NCBI RefSeq assembly: GCF_021568285.1
Contig: NZ_JAKGTQ010000001.1
Coordinates: forward strand, 434,001 to 498,000
Direction of reading: 5' to 3'
DNA: 64,000 nt
DNA from: Rheinheimera sp. UJ63
GTDB taxonomy: Bacteria; Pseudomonadota; Gammaproteobacteria; Enterobacterales; Alteromonadaceae
Positions 32,159-40,599 of the stretch are shown one piece after another. The position numbers and the translations under genes are program-made. How positions within the stretch are numbered: position 1 is the first letter of the stretch; each line of letters opens with the position of its first letter. The notes below the pieces were generated by a model. That model did no database searches, was not told the origin of the DNA, and saw only the letters and a list, made by a program, of their open reading frames with translations.

Positions 32159-35006
32159 CGGCCAGCTCCAAGTACACTTCGGGTTTGCGATAACGCGCCG
32201 GCGATAATTCGGCTAACTTAGCAAAACTGGCGGCTACCCACTGATCATAAAGTGGCTGCGTCACCAAGGCGGCATTTTGCTGGTGAATTTCAATCGCCAA
32301 CTCTTCAAACGGATAGGCTTGCTCTTCTAACAATAAATCATATTGCTCTAGCGCCAGCGCATCTAACCCCTTGGGTCGCTGCGACGTTAACAACGCACCG
32401 GCCATCTGTTGATACAAACTGGCCACCTGATATTGCGCTTGGCTGTAAAAATCGGCGACTTGCCAGCCCATGCTCATTTGCAGCTGCTCAATGGCCGTGG
32501 TCATGTGAGCTTGTTTTTTGCGTAAGTTATCGCGCAGCGGTTGCTGCAGCAGCACGGCTTCAAACAACCGACTGTGATATAACCCTAGCTGCAATGCTGC
32601 ATCGGCGGCCAAATAACGACTGCGGTCAGTACCCTGAGCTTGTTGCTGCTCGGCACTGACGAGTTGCTGATACCAAAAATTTCGCCGAGTCAGATCATTA
32701 TCCGCTTGATACAATTGCACCAATACCGCCCGCGCTTCTTGCGCAGCTAAATGCGGTTCAGGATAGCGATTGGCATAACGGCGATAAGCTGTCCGCGCGG
32801 CATCGCGGTTGCCCGCGCGTAAATAATAATCGGCGGCTTTAGCTAATAAGCTTTGCTGCTCGGCGCCCTCTGCCAAGCGTTCAATTTGTGCACTGAGTAA
32901 GTCGGCCGCTTGCTGCCAATCTTGTAACTGCTCATAGCTATTTAACAATGCCAAGCTGATCGCCGTTTGCTCGGTGCTATTTGGGTACTGCTGCTGATAA
33001 GCGAGCATTAACTCAATCGCCTCAGCCCAAGCTTGTTGCTCTAGCTGCAAACTGATTTGCTGATAAGCCGCGCTTTGATGATATTCCGAAGTGGGTAACG
33101 CTAATAAGCGTTGCAAATGGGCTAACTGTGCGCCAACCGATAAATAGCCTAGCTGTGCTTGCTGATAAATCGCTGAGGCGCGCTGCGCCGTTAATAACTG
33201 CGTACGGCTGCGACCTAACTCGCTAGCATCGTTTTGATACAACGCCAGCAACGGTTCAATGCTTTGCTCTGCTGCGGCAAAGTCGTCTTGCGCTAATAGC
33301 GTTTGACTGACAATAAAACGCGCTTCATTTACTAAAGCTGGCTGGCTTAACTCTGGATGTGGCCATTCTGTTACGCGACGGGCGAAACTGGCGACGTCAG
33401 CAAAGGCTTGACGCTGATACTGTTCGGTCAGTTGGTTTAAGGCAATTTGCTGTGCCGCCGGATGCCGGCTGTGCCAACGGACAAATTGATTTTGCTCATG
33501 CCACCAATGAGCCGACAGCTCGGTTACATCGGCGCTGTTATGGGCACTGGCGGTATTAAAGATGCGCTCACTCAGTAATAAAGCACGATATGCCGCCTGC
33601 TCAGCATTAACATTGCGGGCGTTCAGTTCGACCACGCCGTACCCCAGCTGCTGATAGAGTGCGAGCGCAGGTTTAGGCTGACCGCTTGCCGCTAACGATT
33701 CGGCCAATAAATAGCGCACGTCATCGGGCCACAATAAGCTGTCATCGACTTGTTCAGCCGCCACAAACGGCTGTATTACTAGCAATTGCTGCCAAAACGG
33801 CACCGCTTCAGCAAATAAACTCGCTTGCTCGGGCACTGCGGCTTGCTGGGCTAACTGATAACGTTGCCGGGCAAAATAATCGAGGTATTGCGCCAAGATG
33901 GGCGCTAAGTCTGCTTGCTCACGCGGTAGCGCTTTTTGCCAAAAGGCACTGGCGGGGCCAAATAAACTGACAAATCTCAACTGTGCCTGCTCGGCAGCCG
34001 CAGCATCGGCCTGTGCTAAATGGTATTGCACAATCTTCAATTGCATCTGTGCTGCTTCTAATGCGAACGGCTGATAAGTAATAAATTGCCGATAGCTGTC
34101 AAGCGCCGCTTGCCGCAGATCTTTTTCAAATAAAAAGTCGGCCAAGCCCTGAAATAACTGCGCCTGAAACGCCAAGGGCCGACGTTCTGCCGCTTTATCT
34201 TGATAAGGCGTACGCTGCAACAAGGCTAATAAACTGCTCGCCTGCTCTTGATAACTCAGCGAAATACTTAAAATGCGTTGTAACTCTTGCTGCAGACTTT
34301 GTTGTTCATCCAAGCTGTTTGGCTGCGCAGTCATATCCAGCGCCAGCAAGAAAGCTTCATCCGCTTGCGCATACTGCTGCAACTGAAAATGGCTCCAGCC
34401 ACGCATATACAACGCATGCAGCTTTAATTCCGTTTTAGCGAATCCCAATACCTGGTTAAAGGCTTTTAAGGCGGCGCTATAGTTAGCCTGACTGTAATCA
34501 ATATCACCTATTCGAAACCATAATTCGGCAGCAAATTCGCTACGCGGAAACTGCTGTAATAAGCGTTGCATTTGCTGCTGTGCTGCCGCATTGTCGCCAC
34601 TTAAATCTAAGGCCCGAGCTAACTGATAGCGGATCAGTTCGTTATTCAGATCATCCGGATACGCTTGTAAAAGCTGTTGATACTGGGCAATTAAACTGGC
34701 TAAGGCTTGTTGCTCAGCGGCAGGAGGCAAAGCCATCCGCTCTAATTGTTGGGTATTCAATTGCGACAGCCGATACAACACTTTTTGTCGTACATCGGCC
34801 GCCGGTGCTAGGGCTAATAACGATTGATATACCTGTTGTAATTTATCGGCATTAACCGTTTCGGGTGGCTCAGCACTGAGTGGGGTATAAGGCATAAACT
34901 CACCGAGCGTAGGCCGACGCACCACTTTTTCAGTTGGCGTGCTGCAGGCGGTTAAGAGTGTCGTGGCGAGCACAGACAGGAGCAACCATGGCATTGGGTG
35001 ACGCAT
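32145..35006 (-). CDS. Large TPR lipoprotein
   Basis: A 953-residue protein with lipobox LLTAC at residues about 17-21 after MPWLLLSVLATT. Nearly the whole mature chain consists of helical repeats of the tetratricopeptide type, such as AELWFRIGDIDYSQANYSAALKAFNQ split over the first third and YYLRAGNRDAARTAYRRYAN near residue 730. It is extremely rich in Gln, Leu and Ala. It has no enzymatic motif, so it is probably a periplasmic scaffold anchored to the outer membrane. The start codon shares a base with the preceding stop (TGATG). Confidence 0.75.
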   Translation of the reverse strand: MRHPMPWLLLSVLATTLLTACSTPTEKVVRRPTLGEFMPYTPLSAEPPETVNADKLQQVYQSLLALAPAADVRQKVLYRLSQLNTQQLERMALPPAAEQQALASLIAQYQQLLQAYPDDLNNELIRYQLARALDLSGDNAAAQQQMQRLLQQFPRSEFAAELWFRIGDIDYSQANYSAALKAFNQVLGFAKTELKLHALYMRGWSHFQLQQYAQADEAFLLALDMTAQPNSLDEQQSLQQELQRILSISLSYQEQASSLLALLQRTPYQDKAAERRPLAFQAQLFQGLADFLFEKDLRQAALDSYRQFITYQPFALEAAQMQLKIVQYHLAQADAAAAEQAQLRFVSLFGPASAFWQKALPREQADLAPILAQYLDYFARQRYQLAQQAAVPEQASLFAEAVPFWQQLLVIQPFVAAEQVDDSLLWPDDVRYLLAESLAASGQPKPALALYQQLGYGVVELNARNVNAEQAAYRALLLSERIFNTASAHNSADVTELSAHWWHEQNQFVRWHSRHPAAQQIALNQLTEQYQRQAFADVASFARRVTEWPHPELSQPALVNEARFIVSQTLLAQDDFAAAEQSIEPLLALYQNDASELGRSRTQLLTAQRASAIYQQAQLGYLSVGAQLAHLQRLLALPTSEYHQSAAYQQISLQLEQQAWAEAIELMLAYQQQYPNSTEQTAISLALLNSYEQLQDWQQAADLLSAQIERLAEGAEQQSLLAKAADYYLRAGNRDAARTAYRRYANRYPEPHLAAQEARAVLVQLYQADNDLTRRNFWYQQLVSAEQQQAQGTDRSRYLAADAALQLGLYHSRLFEAVLLQQPLRDNLRKKQAHMTTAIEQLQMSMGWQVADFYSQAQYQVASLYQQMAGALLTSQRPKGLDALALEQYDLLLEEQAYPFEELAIEIHQQNAALVTQPLYDQWVAASFAKLAELSPARYRKPEVYLELADDAY

Positions 35007-36877
35007 CAGTTGGCCTCCTCGGTGCTCAGCAACACTTGCTCCATTAACCGCGCAATGGCTTGGGTGTTCAGCCGTTGTAAGGCCATCAGCTGCTCGCGCT
35101 CTGCTAAACGTTGTTGCTGTAACGCCTGATTCAAGGACCTCAATAATTGTTGTTGTTGTTCTGCCAGCAACACGCTAAAACCTTGCTCATTAGCCATGCT
35201 TTGGGTTAATTGTTGCTGCTGCGCCAATAGCCGTGTGGTTTTACCCTCTAACGCGGTTAAGCGCTGGATACCGCTATCAATCTGCTGTAACTCAGCGGCT
35301 AGCTGTTGCTGCAACTGCGCTAACTGATAACGGCGCTCGGCACTATTTTGTTGATAGTGCCAGGTTAATAAGCCTTTAAGCCGCTGTAAGCGGGCATTTT
35401 CTGCGGTCATGTCGCGCCCGTCTGCCGCTAACTGCTGAAGCCGGCGGCTGGCCCGCGTGAGCATTTGTTGCTGTTGGCTAAAAGCCTGCTCACCATCGTT
35501 AAGCCACAACAATTGGGCCATCGGCTCAGTTTGTGCTTGGCGTATCGTCTCGGCTAAGGCAGCGTTTTGTGCCTGCAAGCCTTGCTGTTTAGCCGTTAAA
35601 CGGGGCAAAGCTTGAGTCAGTAATTGCTGTTGCTGTAACAGCTTGCTTTGCACCACTTCAGTTAAATGCGTTAAACGTGCTAACCGTTGCTGCTGCTGTT
35701 GCTGCAACTGCGCTACGGCGTCTAATTGCCGGTTTAATTGATATAACGCGGCCTGCTGGCGTAATTGATAAAACTGCCACGGCGTTAACGTATCTGGATT
35801 AGCCAATTGCTCCGCAGTGACAGGCACCAGATAACCGGCATTAGCCGTTAATTGCCGTTGATAATATTGCTCAGCCCAGCGGTAAGCCGCTAGCGCCTGT
35901 TGCTGCTCAAAGGTGAGTTCCAGTTGCATACCAATTTGATGCGCTGCCAGCCAACTCGCTGGCGCCAAAGGGTAACGCGTAATTAATTGCTGCAATACCG
36001 CTAATAACACCGGGATCTGTCGGTTTTCGATCAACACATCACGGTATAGCGTCATAGCGGGTAAGGTGAGCACGCTATTGCTGGCAAAGCCGCGCAGCAC
36101 TTGTTGCGCTTCGGCCCAGCGTTTTTCATCCACTAACAAACCGGCTTTTAGCAGCAATAAGTAATCGGCCAAGGCATCGCGTTCGACCCGATCATCACTG
36201 CCCATGGCGGTGCTTGGCTCGCGAAAGAGTTGCTGCCAAAAACTCAAGGTAGCTGGCTTAGATAACGCAGTATTTAACCGCGCTAACAGTGGTAATGCCT
36301 GTGCGCTTTTTTGCTGTTGGCGCAGCGCCAAGATATGGTTAATGACCACATAAGGTAATTCAGCTTGACCCGCCAATTGCTGAAACACCTTGTCATCAAA
36401 GGGGGTTATATTGGGCCAAGTTAACATCTGCTGCAATAAGGTCGCTTGCCCGGTTAACTGCAACAGCGGTGCAGTAAGCTTGGCAAAGTAAAAGCGCGCC
36501 TGCTCCGGTTGCTGTTGCTCAAATTGATATTGGCTAAATTGCAGCAACGCCACGTTGCGTAACTCTTGAGGTAAAGCGCCACTCAGCGTTTGCTCGGCTA
36601 GCAGTTGCTCTAATAATGCGGCAGTGGCCGCAGGCATGTCTAATTGCAAAAATAAGCCGGCTTGCAATAAACGTGCTTTGGCCGCAGGCTCGGGTGCCAA
36701 ACTTAAATGCAACAGCGCTTGATATTCATCGTCGCGATAAAAATACCACGCTGCCAGTCGATACTGCTTTTCTGTTTGCAGTAAGGACTCGGTAGCCTGT
36801 GCACTCGGTGCGCTTAGCAGCAGCGTCAACAGCACACTGCAGCAGCGGAACAGGCGAAAACTCAATTGCCAGACCAT
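35006..36877 (-). CDS. Exported TPR and coiled-coil protein
   Basis: A 623-residue protein with a signal peptide (SVLLTLLLSAPSAQA). The N-terminal 330 residues are TPR-like helices (QYRLAAWYFYRDDEYQALLH, LLQMLTWPNI and further repeats). Residues about 370-600 are long Gln-rich coiled coil with runs of Gln up to seven and heptad Leu. No known catalytic motif. It resembles a structural envelope protein. It overlaps the upstream gene by 16 bases and the downstream gene by one, so the three are translated together. Confidence 0.7.
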   Translation of the reverse strand: MVWQLSFRLFRCCSVLLTLLLSAPSAQATESLLQTEKQYRLAAWYFYRDDEYQALLHLSLAPEPAAKARLLQAGLFLQLDMPAATAALLEQLLAEQTLSGALPQELRNVALLQFSQYQFEQQQPEQARFYFAKLTAPLLQLTGQATLLQQMLTWPNITPFDDKVFQQLAGQAELPYVVINHILALRQQQKSAQALPLLARLNTALSKPATLSFWQQLFREPSTAMGSDDRVERDALADYLLLLKAGLLVDEKRWAEAQQVLRGFASNSVLTLPAMTLYRDVLIENRQIPVLLAVLQQLITRYPLAPASWLAAHQIGMQLELTFEQQQALAAYRWAEQYYQRQLTANAGYLVPVTAEQLANPDTLTPWQFYQLRQQAALYQLNRQLDAVAQLQQQQQQRLARLTHLTEVVQSKLLQQQQLLTQALPRLTAKQQGLQAQNAALAETIRQAQTEPMAQLLWLNDGEQAFSQQQQMLTRASRRLQQLAADGRDMTAENARLQRLKGLLTWHYQQNSAERRYQLAQLQQQLAAELQQIDSGIQRLTALEGKTTRLLAQQQQLTQSMANEQGFSVLLAEQQQQLLRSLNQALQQQRLAEREQLMALQRLNTQAIARLMEQVLLSTEEAN

Positions 36878-37392
36878 GCTTCAACACTAAAGGCTGGTTG
36901 ATAATTAGCCGTACTGTCCGTAATTTTTAATTCTAATAACACGGCAGTATCCGCCTTGGTAAAGCGGTGACTGATGGCACGGCGATAATCGCGCTTATCG
37001 GGGCCTTTACCCACAAACACCGCAGTTAAGGTATGTTCACCCGCGCGAATATTGCCTTTAAATAATGGCTGAATGGCGCCGCGCAATAACCCGGCAATCT
37101 CTTTTTCGGTGTACAGATACGCCGTAACCGACTCATCGTTGAGTTTAAGCTGGACACTGTCTAGCTGAAAAAACTGCCCAGCATCCACCGACAAAAATAC
37201 CGCCAATTGCGTTTGTGCCGGAAACAATAATTCTTCTTCCAAAATAAACAATTCGCGATTCAAAGCAATAGCCTGTTGTTTTAATTGCTCTAGCTGCTGC
37301 TCTGCAGACTCTTGCGCCAGCAAAGGCATGGCAACGAACAGGCTTAGCAATAGGCTGGCAAGCAGGAAAAAACGCGGTCGGTGCAAGCTCAT
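36862..37392 (-). CDS. Exported protein of unknown function with coiled coil
   Basis: A 176-residue protein with a signal peptide (FFLLASLLLSLFVAMPLLA, cleavage near LAQES). It then has a coiled coil of about 30 residues (EQQLEQLKQQAIALNRELFI) and a beta-rich C-terminal domain (about 55-176) that includes VQLKLNDESVTAYLY and HTLTAVFVGKGPDKRDY. The repeated strand pattern suggests an immunoglobulin-like or sugar-binding-like sandwich, but I cannot name a family. Tight spacing puts it in the operon between the DUF3570 barrel and the TPR proteins. Confidence 0.65.
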   Translation of the reverse strand: MSLHRPRFFLLASLLLSLFVAMPLLAQESAEQQLEQLKQQAIALNRELFILEEELLFPAQTQLAVFLSVDAGQFFQLDSVQLKLNDESVTAYLYTEKEIAGLLRGAIQPLFKGNIRAGEHTLTAVFVGKGPDKRDYRRAISHRFTKADTAVLLELKITDSTANYQPAFSVEAWSGN

Positions 37393-37404
37393 AAAACACC
37401 CTCG

Positions 37405-38562
37405 TTAAAAATAGACACTGAAAAACACCCGATAAACATTGGCGCTTAATTGATATAACGGCTCAGCACCGACGGCAGTATCGATTAGCGTAACATTTCG
37501 AAAGTTATTGTAATTAAAGCGGATATAATCCCACTCGATATTTAATTCGGGTTTAGCCGCCGGCCACCAAGCCCAACTCGCAAAGCGATAGCTGGCGCCC
37601 AATCCAACACTGAGATTATTAAAATCACTGAGCTCTTTGTCTCGCGCCATAAAGTTTTGCTGATTAGCAAACTCAAATAAATCGGCATAAAACGAGGCTT
37701 CGCCTTGCTGATACCAGCGAATATGGCTATCTAACACCCAACGCTCTCCCAGTGGGTGCACGTACTCTAATTCCGCATCAAAACCTGTAATATCCCAGCT
37801 GTCGTTGTAATGACGCAGTGAAAAGGTCACGGCTGCGCGATACGGTAAGTAAAATTTATTCACTAAGCCTACCGCAAAACTATTGCGCGTTTCGGGATAC
37901 ACTTCAAATTGATAACCATAGCCAAGTTCAGCCAAGGGATCGCGATAACGCACACTGCGATAGGGATTGTTTAAAAAGCCTTGCTCCATATCGACGTCAA
38001 CATTTAAGGCACTGATCCAGCGCTTACTCAGTACTTGGGTGATCCCCAAGCTATAACTGTAGCGGCGTAACTGCTCACTGAAGCTTGCATCGCCATTGCG
38101 ACCAATGTCATCGTTACCAATGCCGGCATTTAAACTCAGGGTTGTCATACCGCCAAAAGTATCGTGCGACACGCCAAAAGACAGTGATTTGGCGTTGTAA
38201 TCATTCTCGTCACTTTGTGCGTAATTTATCGATAAAATACTGTTGCCGGTCAGGTAATCCATCCCTACTCGACTTTCAATGCGTGTCTCGCTGTAAGCTG
38301 AGGCCGTGGCCACCACATCTATCGAGGCTCCTGACACAGTATCGACATAATAAAAACCCGATACCGATACCTGGGTGCCAATTTTGGTACGTAACATCAA
38401 TGCCGGACCATCAATGGAGACACCGCCGCCTTGGTAACTATGCTGCATCAAATCAACGCGGTTATCGGGCAATACTGCACCAAAGCCAGCGGTGCTTAGC
38501 AACAATAACAAACCGCATAGCGCAGCCTTAATTGCAGCCACAGCCGCCTCCACCACTGCCAT
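37405..38562 (-). CDS. DUF3570 outer-membrane barrel, candidate ApbE target
   Basis: A 385-residue DUF3570 protein from ATG 38,562, with a signal sequence (AALCGLLLLLSTAGFGA). The remainder alternates amphipathic strands ending in Phe (VFFSVYF), typical of an outer-membrane beta barrel. Near the N-terminus of the mature protein, YYVDTVSGASIDVV contains D-x-x-S-G-A-S (residues about 74-80), like the D-x-x-SGAT site that ApbE flavinylates in NqrC and RnfG. DUF3570, DUF4266, thioredoxin and ApbE genes commonly occur together. It overlaps the DUF4266 gene by about 35 bases; a later GTG start is possible. Confidence 0.85.
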   Translation of the reverse strand: MAVVEAAVAAIKAALCGLLLLLSTAGFGAVLPDNRVDLMQHSYQGGGVSIDGPALMLRTKIGTQVSVSGFYYVDTVSGASIDVVATASAYSETRIESRVGMDYLTGNSILSINYAQSDENDYNAKSLSFGVSHDTFGGMTTLSLNAGIGNDDIGRNGDASFSEQLRRYSYSLGITQVLSKRWISALNVDVDMEQGFLNNPYRSVRYRDPLAELGYGYQFEVYPETRNSFAVGLVNKFYLPYRAAVTFSLRHYNDSWDITGFDAELEYVHPLGERWVLDSHIRWYQQGEASFYADLFEFANQQNFMARDKELSDFNNLSVGLGASYRFASWAWWPAAKPELNIEWDYIRFNYNNFRNVTLIDTAVGAEPLYQLSANVYRVFFSVYF

Positions 38563-38776
38563 CGGCACCTTTGGCGGCTTCACGTGAGTCACGCACATGC
38601 ACACTGTGCTGCAAGGCAATAGGATGACGACTAAAAGCCATAATCGGGTCGGCTAATTCAGCGCGCTCATAGGGTTTAACCCATGGCTCAACACTGGCAC
38701 AGCCCACCATACCCGCTAACGCCACAGCGACGAGCAACAGTTTAGTTGCGCAATAAGGTTTTAATATCGTCTTCAT
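38528..38776 (-). CDS. DUF4266 lipoprotein
   Basis: An 82-residue lipoprotein with lipobox-like MVGC at about residues 23-26. The DUF4266 core VEPWVKPYERAELADPIM is followed by a His-containing stretch and the characteristic Gly-Cys-rich end GGGGCGCN. The two C-terminal Cys could bind metal or form a disulfide; the role is unknown. I use ATG 38,776, which overlaps the thioredoxin gene by 35 bases and puts Lys ahead of the hydrophobic core. It lies between thioredoxin and DUF3570 genes, a known association. Confidence 0.85.
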   Translation of the reverse strand: MKTILKPYCATKLLLVAVALAGMVGCASVEPWVKPYERAELADPIMAFSRHPIALQHSVHVRDSREAAKGADGSGGGGCGCN

Positions 38777-39239
38777 ATTTTTGCTCATAGCCCGGTTTAT
38801 AACCACGATGCACACTAAACACATCGCCATGTTGATTGATGATCACCGTAGTGGGCATCGCTTGTACTTGATAACGCTCTGATACGCTATTCTCGGTATC
38901 AAACAAGATGGGAAACTGTACCTGGGTTTTACTTAAATATTTTTGTGCCGCACGGCTATCCGCTTCAACATTCACGCCCCACACTTGCACGCCGAGTGGC
39001 CGATACTTGTTGGCAAGCTGATCTAATGCGGGCATTTCTTGTAGGCACGGGCTACACCAGCTGGCCCAAAAATTCAATACAATGATCTCGCCGCGTTGTT
39101 CAGCTAAACGTAGATTCACCCCCGTTAACGACTTAAGCGTAAAGTCAGGTGCTTGTGCCGAATCGGTTGCATGCACCTTTGCGCTAACAGCGCAGTATGA
39201 CAGCACAGTTAACAACAGGCTTAATAACAGTGTGCGCAT
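38742..39239 (-). CDS. TlpA/ResA-like periplasmic thioredoxin
   Basis: A 165-residue thiol-disulfide oxidoreductase with a signal peptide (LLLSLLLTVLSYCAVSA). The mature part is a thioredoxin fold: APDFTLKSLTGVNLRL, active site NFWASWCSPCLQEMP (CxxC), and cis-Pro loop QAMPTTVIINQHG. The family reduces or oxidises Cys pairs in the periplasm, for example in cytochrome c maturation. Here it probably serves the haem-motif or DUF4266 Cys proteins of the same operon. It sits 14 bases after the outer-membrane protein gene. Confidence 0.92.
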   Translation of the reverse strand: MRTLLLSLLLTVLSYCAVSAKVHATDSAQAPDFTLKSLTGVNLRLAEQRGEIIVLNFWASWCSPCLQEMPALDQLANKYRPLGVQVWGVNVEADSRAAQKYLSKTQVQFPILFDTENSVSERYQVQAMPTTVIINQHGDVFSVHRGYKPGYEQKYEDDIKTLLRN

Positions 39240-39253
39240 AGTCTTTCCTTATA

Positions 39254-39898
39254 TTAAAAATACAGCGCGAGGCCCAGGCCTAACTGTAAGTTATGGGTGG
39301 TTTTGCTCTCGGCTAAGATCGTGGTTTCAAACACATAGTCGGCTACCTGTAAATCCAGTGCCAGCCAATCGGTCATGTAGAGACGAAACTGACTCCCCAG
39401 CTTTACTGCAAAAACTTTGTCGCCCGCGAAATCAACATTACCGCCACCCGCAAAAATTGACCAACCCGTATTAAAGGCCCAGTTCCGACCTAAAAAAACT
39501 TGGCCTGGCAGCACCACGTAACCGAGCTCAGCACCGTAATAACGCCACTCGCGTTCGCTATCAGTTAATAAGGGCGCCGCAGCGCCACTTAAGCGCTCGT
39601 AAGAGGTTAACCCTGCTTTGGCTTGAGCAAACTCAGCATTAACATAAAAATCTTCATTGATATGGTAACCCAGTTGCAGCGCCACTAAACCGCTACTGCC
39701 AAAGTCTTCGATGGCGATAACCCCCCCGCGCAGCGCTAACACAACATTCTCGCTATCAAGCTTAGCGGGTGTCACCTGCGATTGCTCGATTTCTGGCTCA
39801 ATCCTTGCCGTGCTGCTGTTTGCTTGCTGCGCGCAAACGAATGGACTTAGCCATAATAAACTGCTGACTAAAAGGCCAGCTTTAATCCGATTAACCAT
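39254..39898 (-). CDS. Outer-membrane beta-barrel protein
   Basis: A 214-residue protein with a signal peptide (LLVSSLLWLSPFVCA). The mature chain has about eight amphipathic strands such as GLVALQLGYHINEDFYVNAEF and YMTDWLALDLQVADYVFE, and ends in LGLALYF with terminal Phe. It resembles the outer-membrane beta-barrel domain often found in Myxococcales and in similar envelope clusters, as I recall. It overlaps the upstream barrel gene by 31 bases. Confidence 0.78.
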   Translation of the reverse strand: MVNRIKAGLLVSSLLWLSPFVCAQQANSSTARIEPEIEQSQVTPAKLDSENVVLALRGGVIAIEDFGSSGLVALQLGYHINEDFYVNAEFAQAKAGLTSYERLSGAAAPLLTDSEREWRYYGAELGYVVLPGQVFLGRNWAFNTGWSIFAGGGNVDFAGDKVFAVKLGSQFRLYMTDWLALDLQVADYVFETTILAESKTTHNLQLGLGLALYF

Positions 39899-40599
39899 GT
39901 ATTTGTCTCTTCGTTAATATCACGTTCGGTGCTAATTAAGCCACGCCGATAACGTAAATTGGCTTGTAAACGCCGAGTTAGCGCATAATCCAGCCCTAAT
40001 TCCATGGTGGCCATGGGGCTATTACGCTCAGGCGTTTGTACCAAGATAGTTCGTGGTTGAGTTAACAACACACCACCACCTAAAGCAAAATAGGGCGACC
40101 AACGCCAGTGCGGCCAAGGGCTAACGCCCAATTGCACTAAAAACTGTTGACTGCTGGCTTGTTGACCACTGCCCTGCCCAGCACTGAGTTCAATAAAAAT
40201 CACATCGGAGAAGTCATAGCTGGCACTGAGTTGGTAGTAACTGGTACCGGCAAAATCACCTGCAGCCCCCCCTAACTGCCATGCACTTGGCGGCTGATCA
40301 ACTTGCCATAGACTGGCCAAACTTTGCTCGCCCTCGGGTAAATACAGGTGCGCGAGAGCGGTACTGGCTAGCCATAATGTTTGTTGCCGATATTGCACGC
40401 GGATCCAGCCCCCGCGCTGCTTGAGTAATGTTAGCGCGTCACCTTTTAACACCACCTGCACTATCGGATACCCTCTACCAGGGCCGGTATGTAGCTCAAC
40501 AAAATCTTGTTGCACCACCACTTGCTGCGCCTGTAGCGGTAAGAAAGCGAGCAGTAAGCTACAAAATAGCCCACAACCCATGTGCGTTAAAAAGCGCAT
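39868..40599 (-). CDS. SH3-domain outer-membrane beta-barrel protein
   Basis: A 243-residue protein with a signal peptide (FCSLLLAFLPLQA). Residues about 25-85 look like a bacterial SH3 domain (VELHTGPGRGYPIVQVVLKG, KQRGGWIRVQY). The remaining ~150 residues form alternating amphipathic strands and end in WLIGLKLAF. It could bind cell-wall material and sit in the outer membrane. The start immediately follows the stop of the first gene of the operon (TAGATG). Confidence 0.75.
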   Translation of the reverse strand: MRFLTHMGCGLFCSLLLAFLPLQAQQVVVQQDFVELHTGPGRGYPIVQVVLKGDALTLLKQRGGWIRVQYRQQTLWLASTALAHLYLPEGEQSLASLWQVDQPPSAWQLGGAAGDFAGTSYYQLSASYDFSDVIFIELSAGQGSGQQASSQQFLVQLGVSPWPHWRWSPYFALGGGVLLTQPRTILVQTPERNSPMATMELGLDYALTRRLQANLRYRRGLISTERDINEETNTWLIGLKLAF

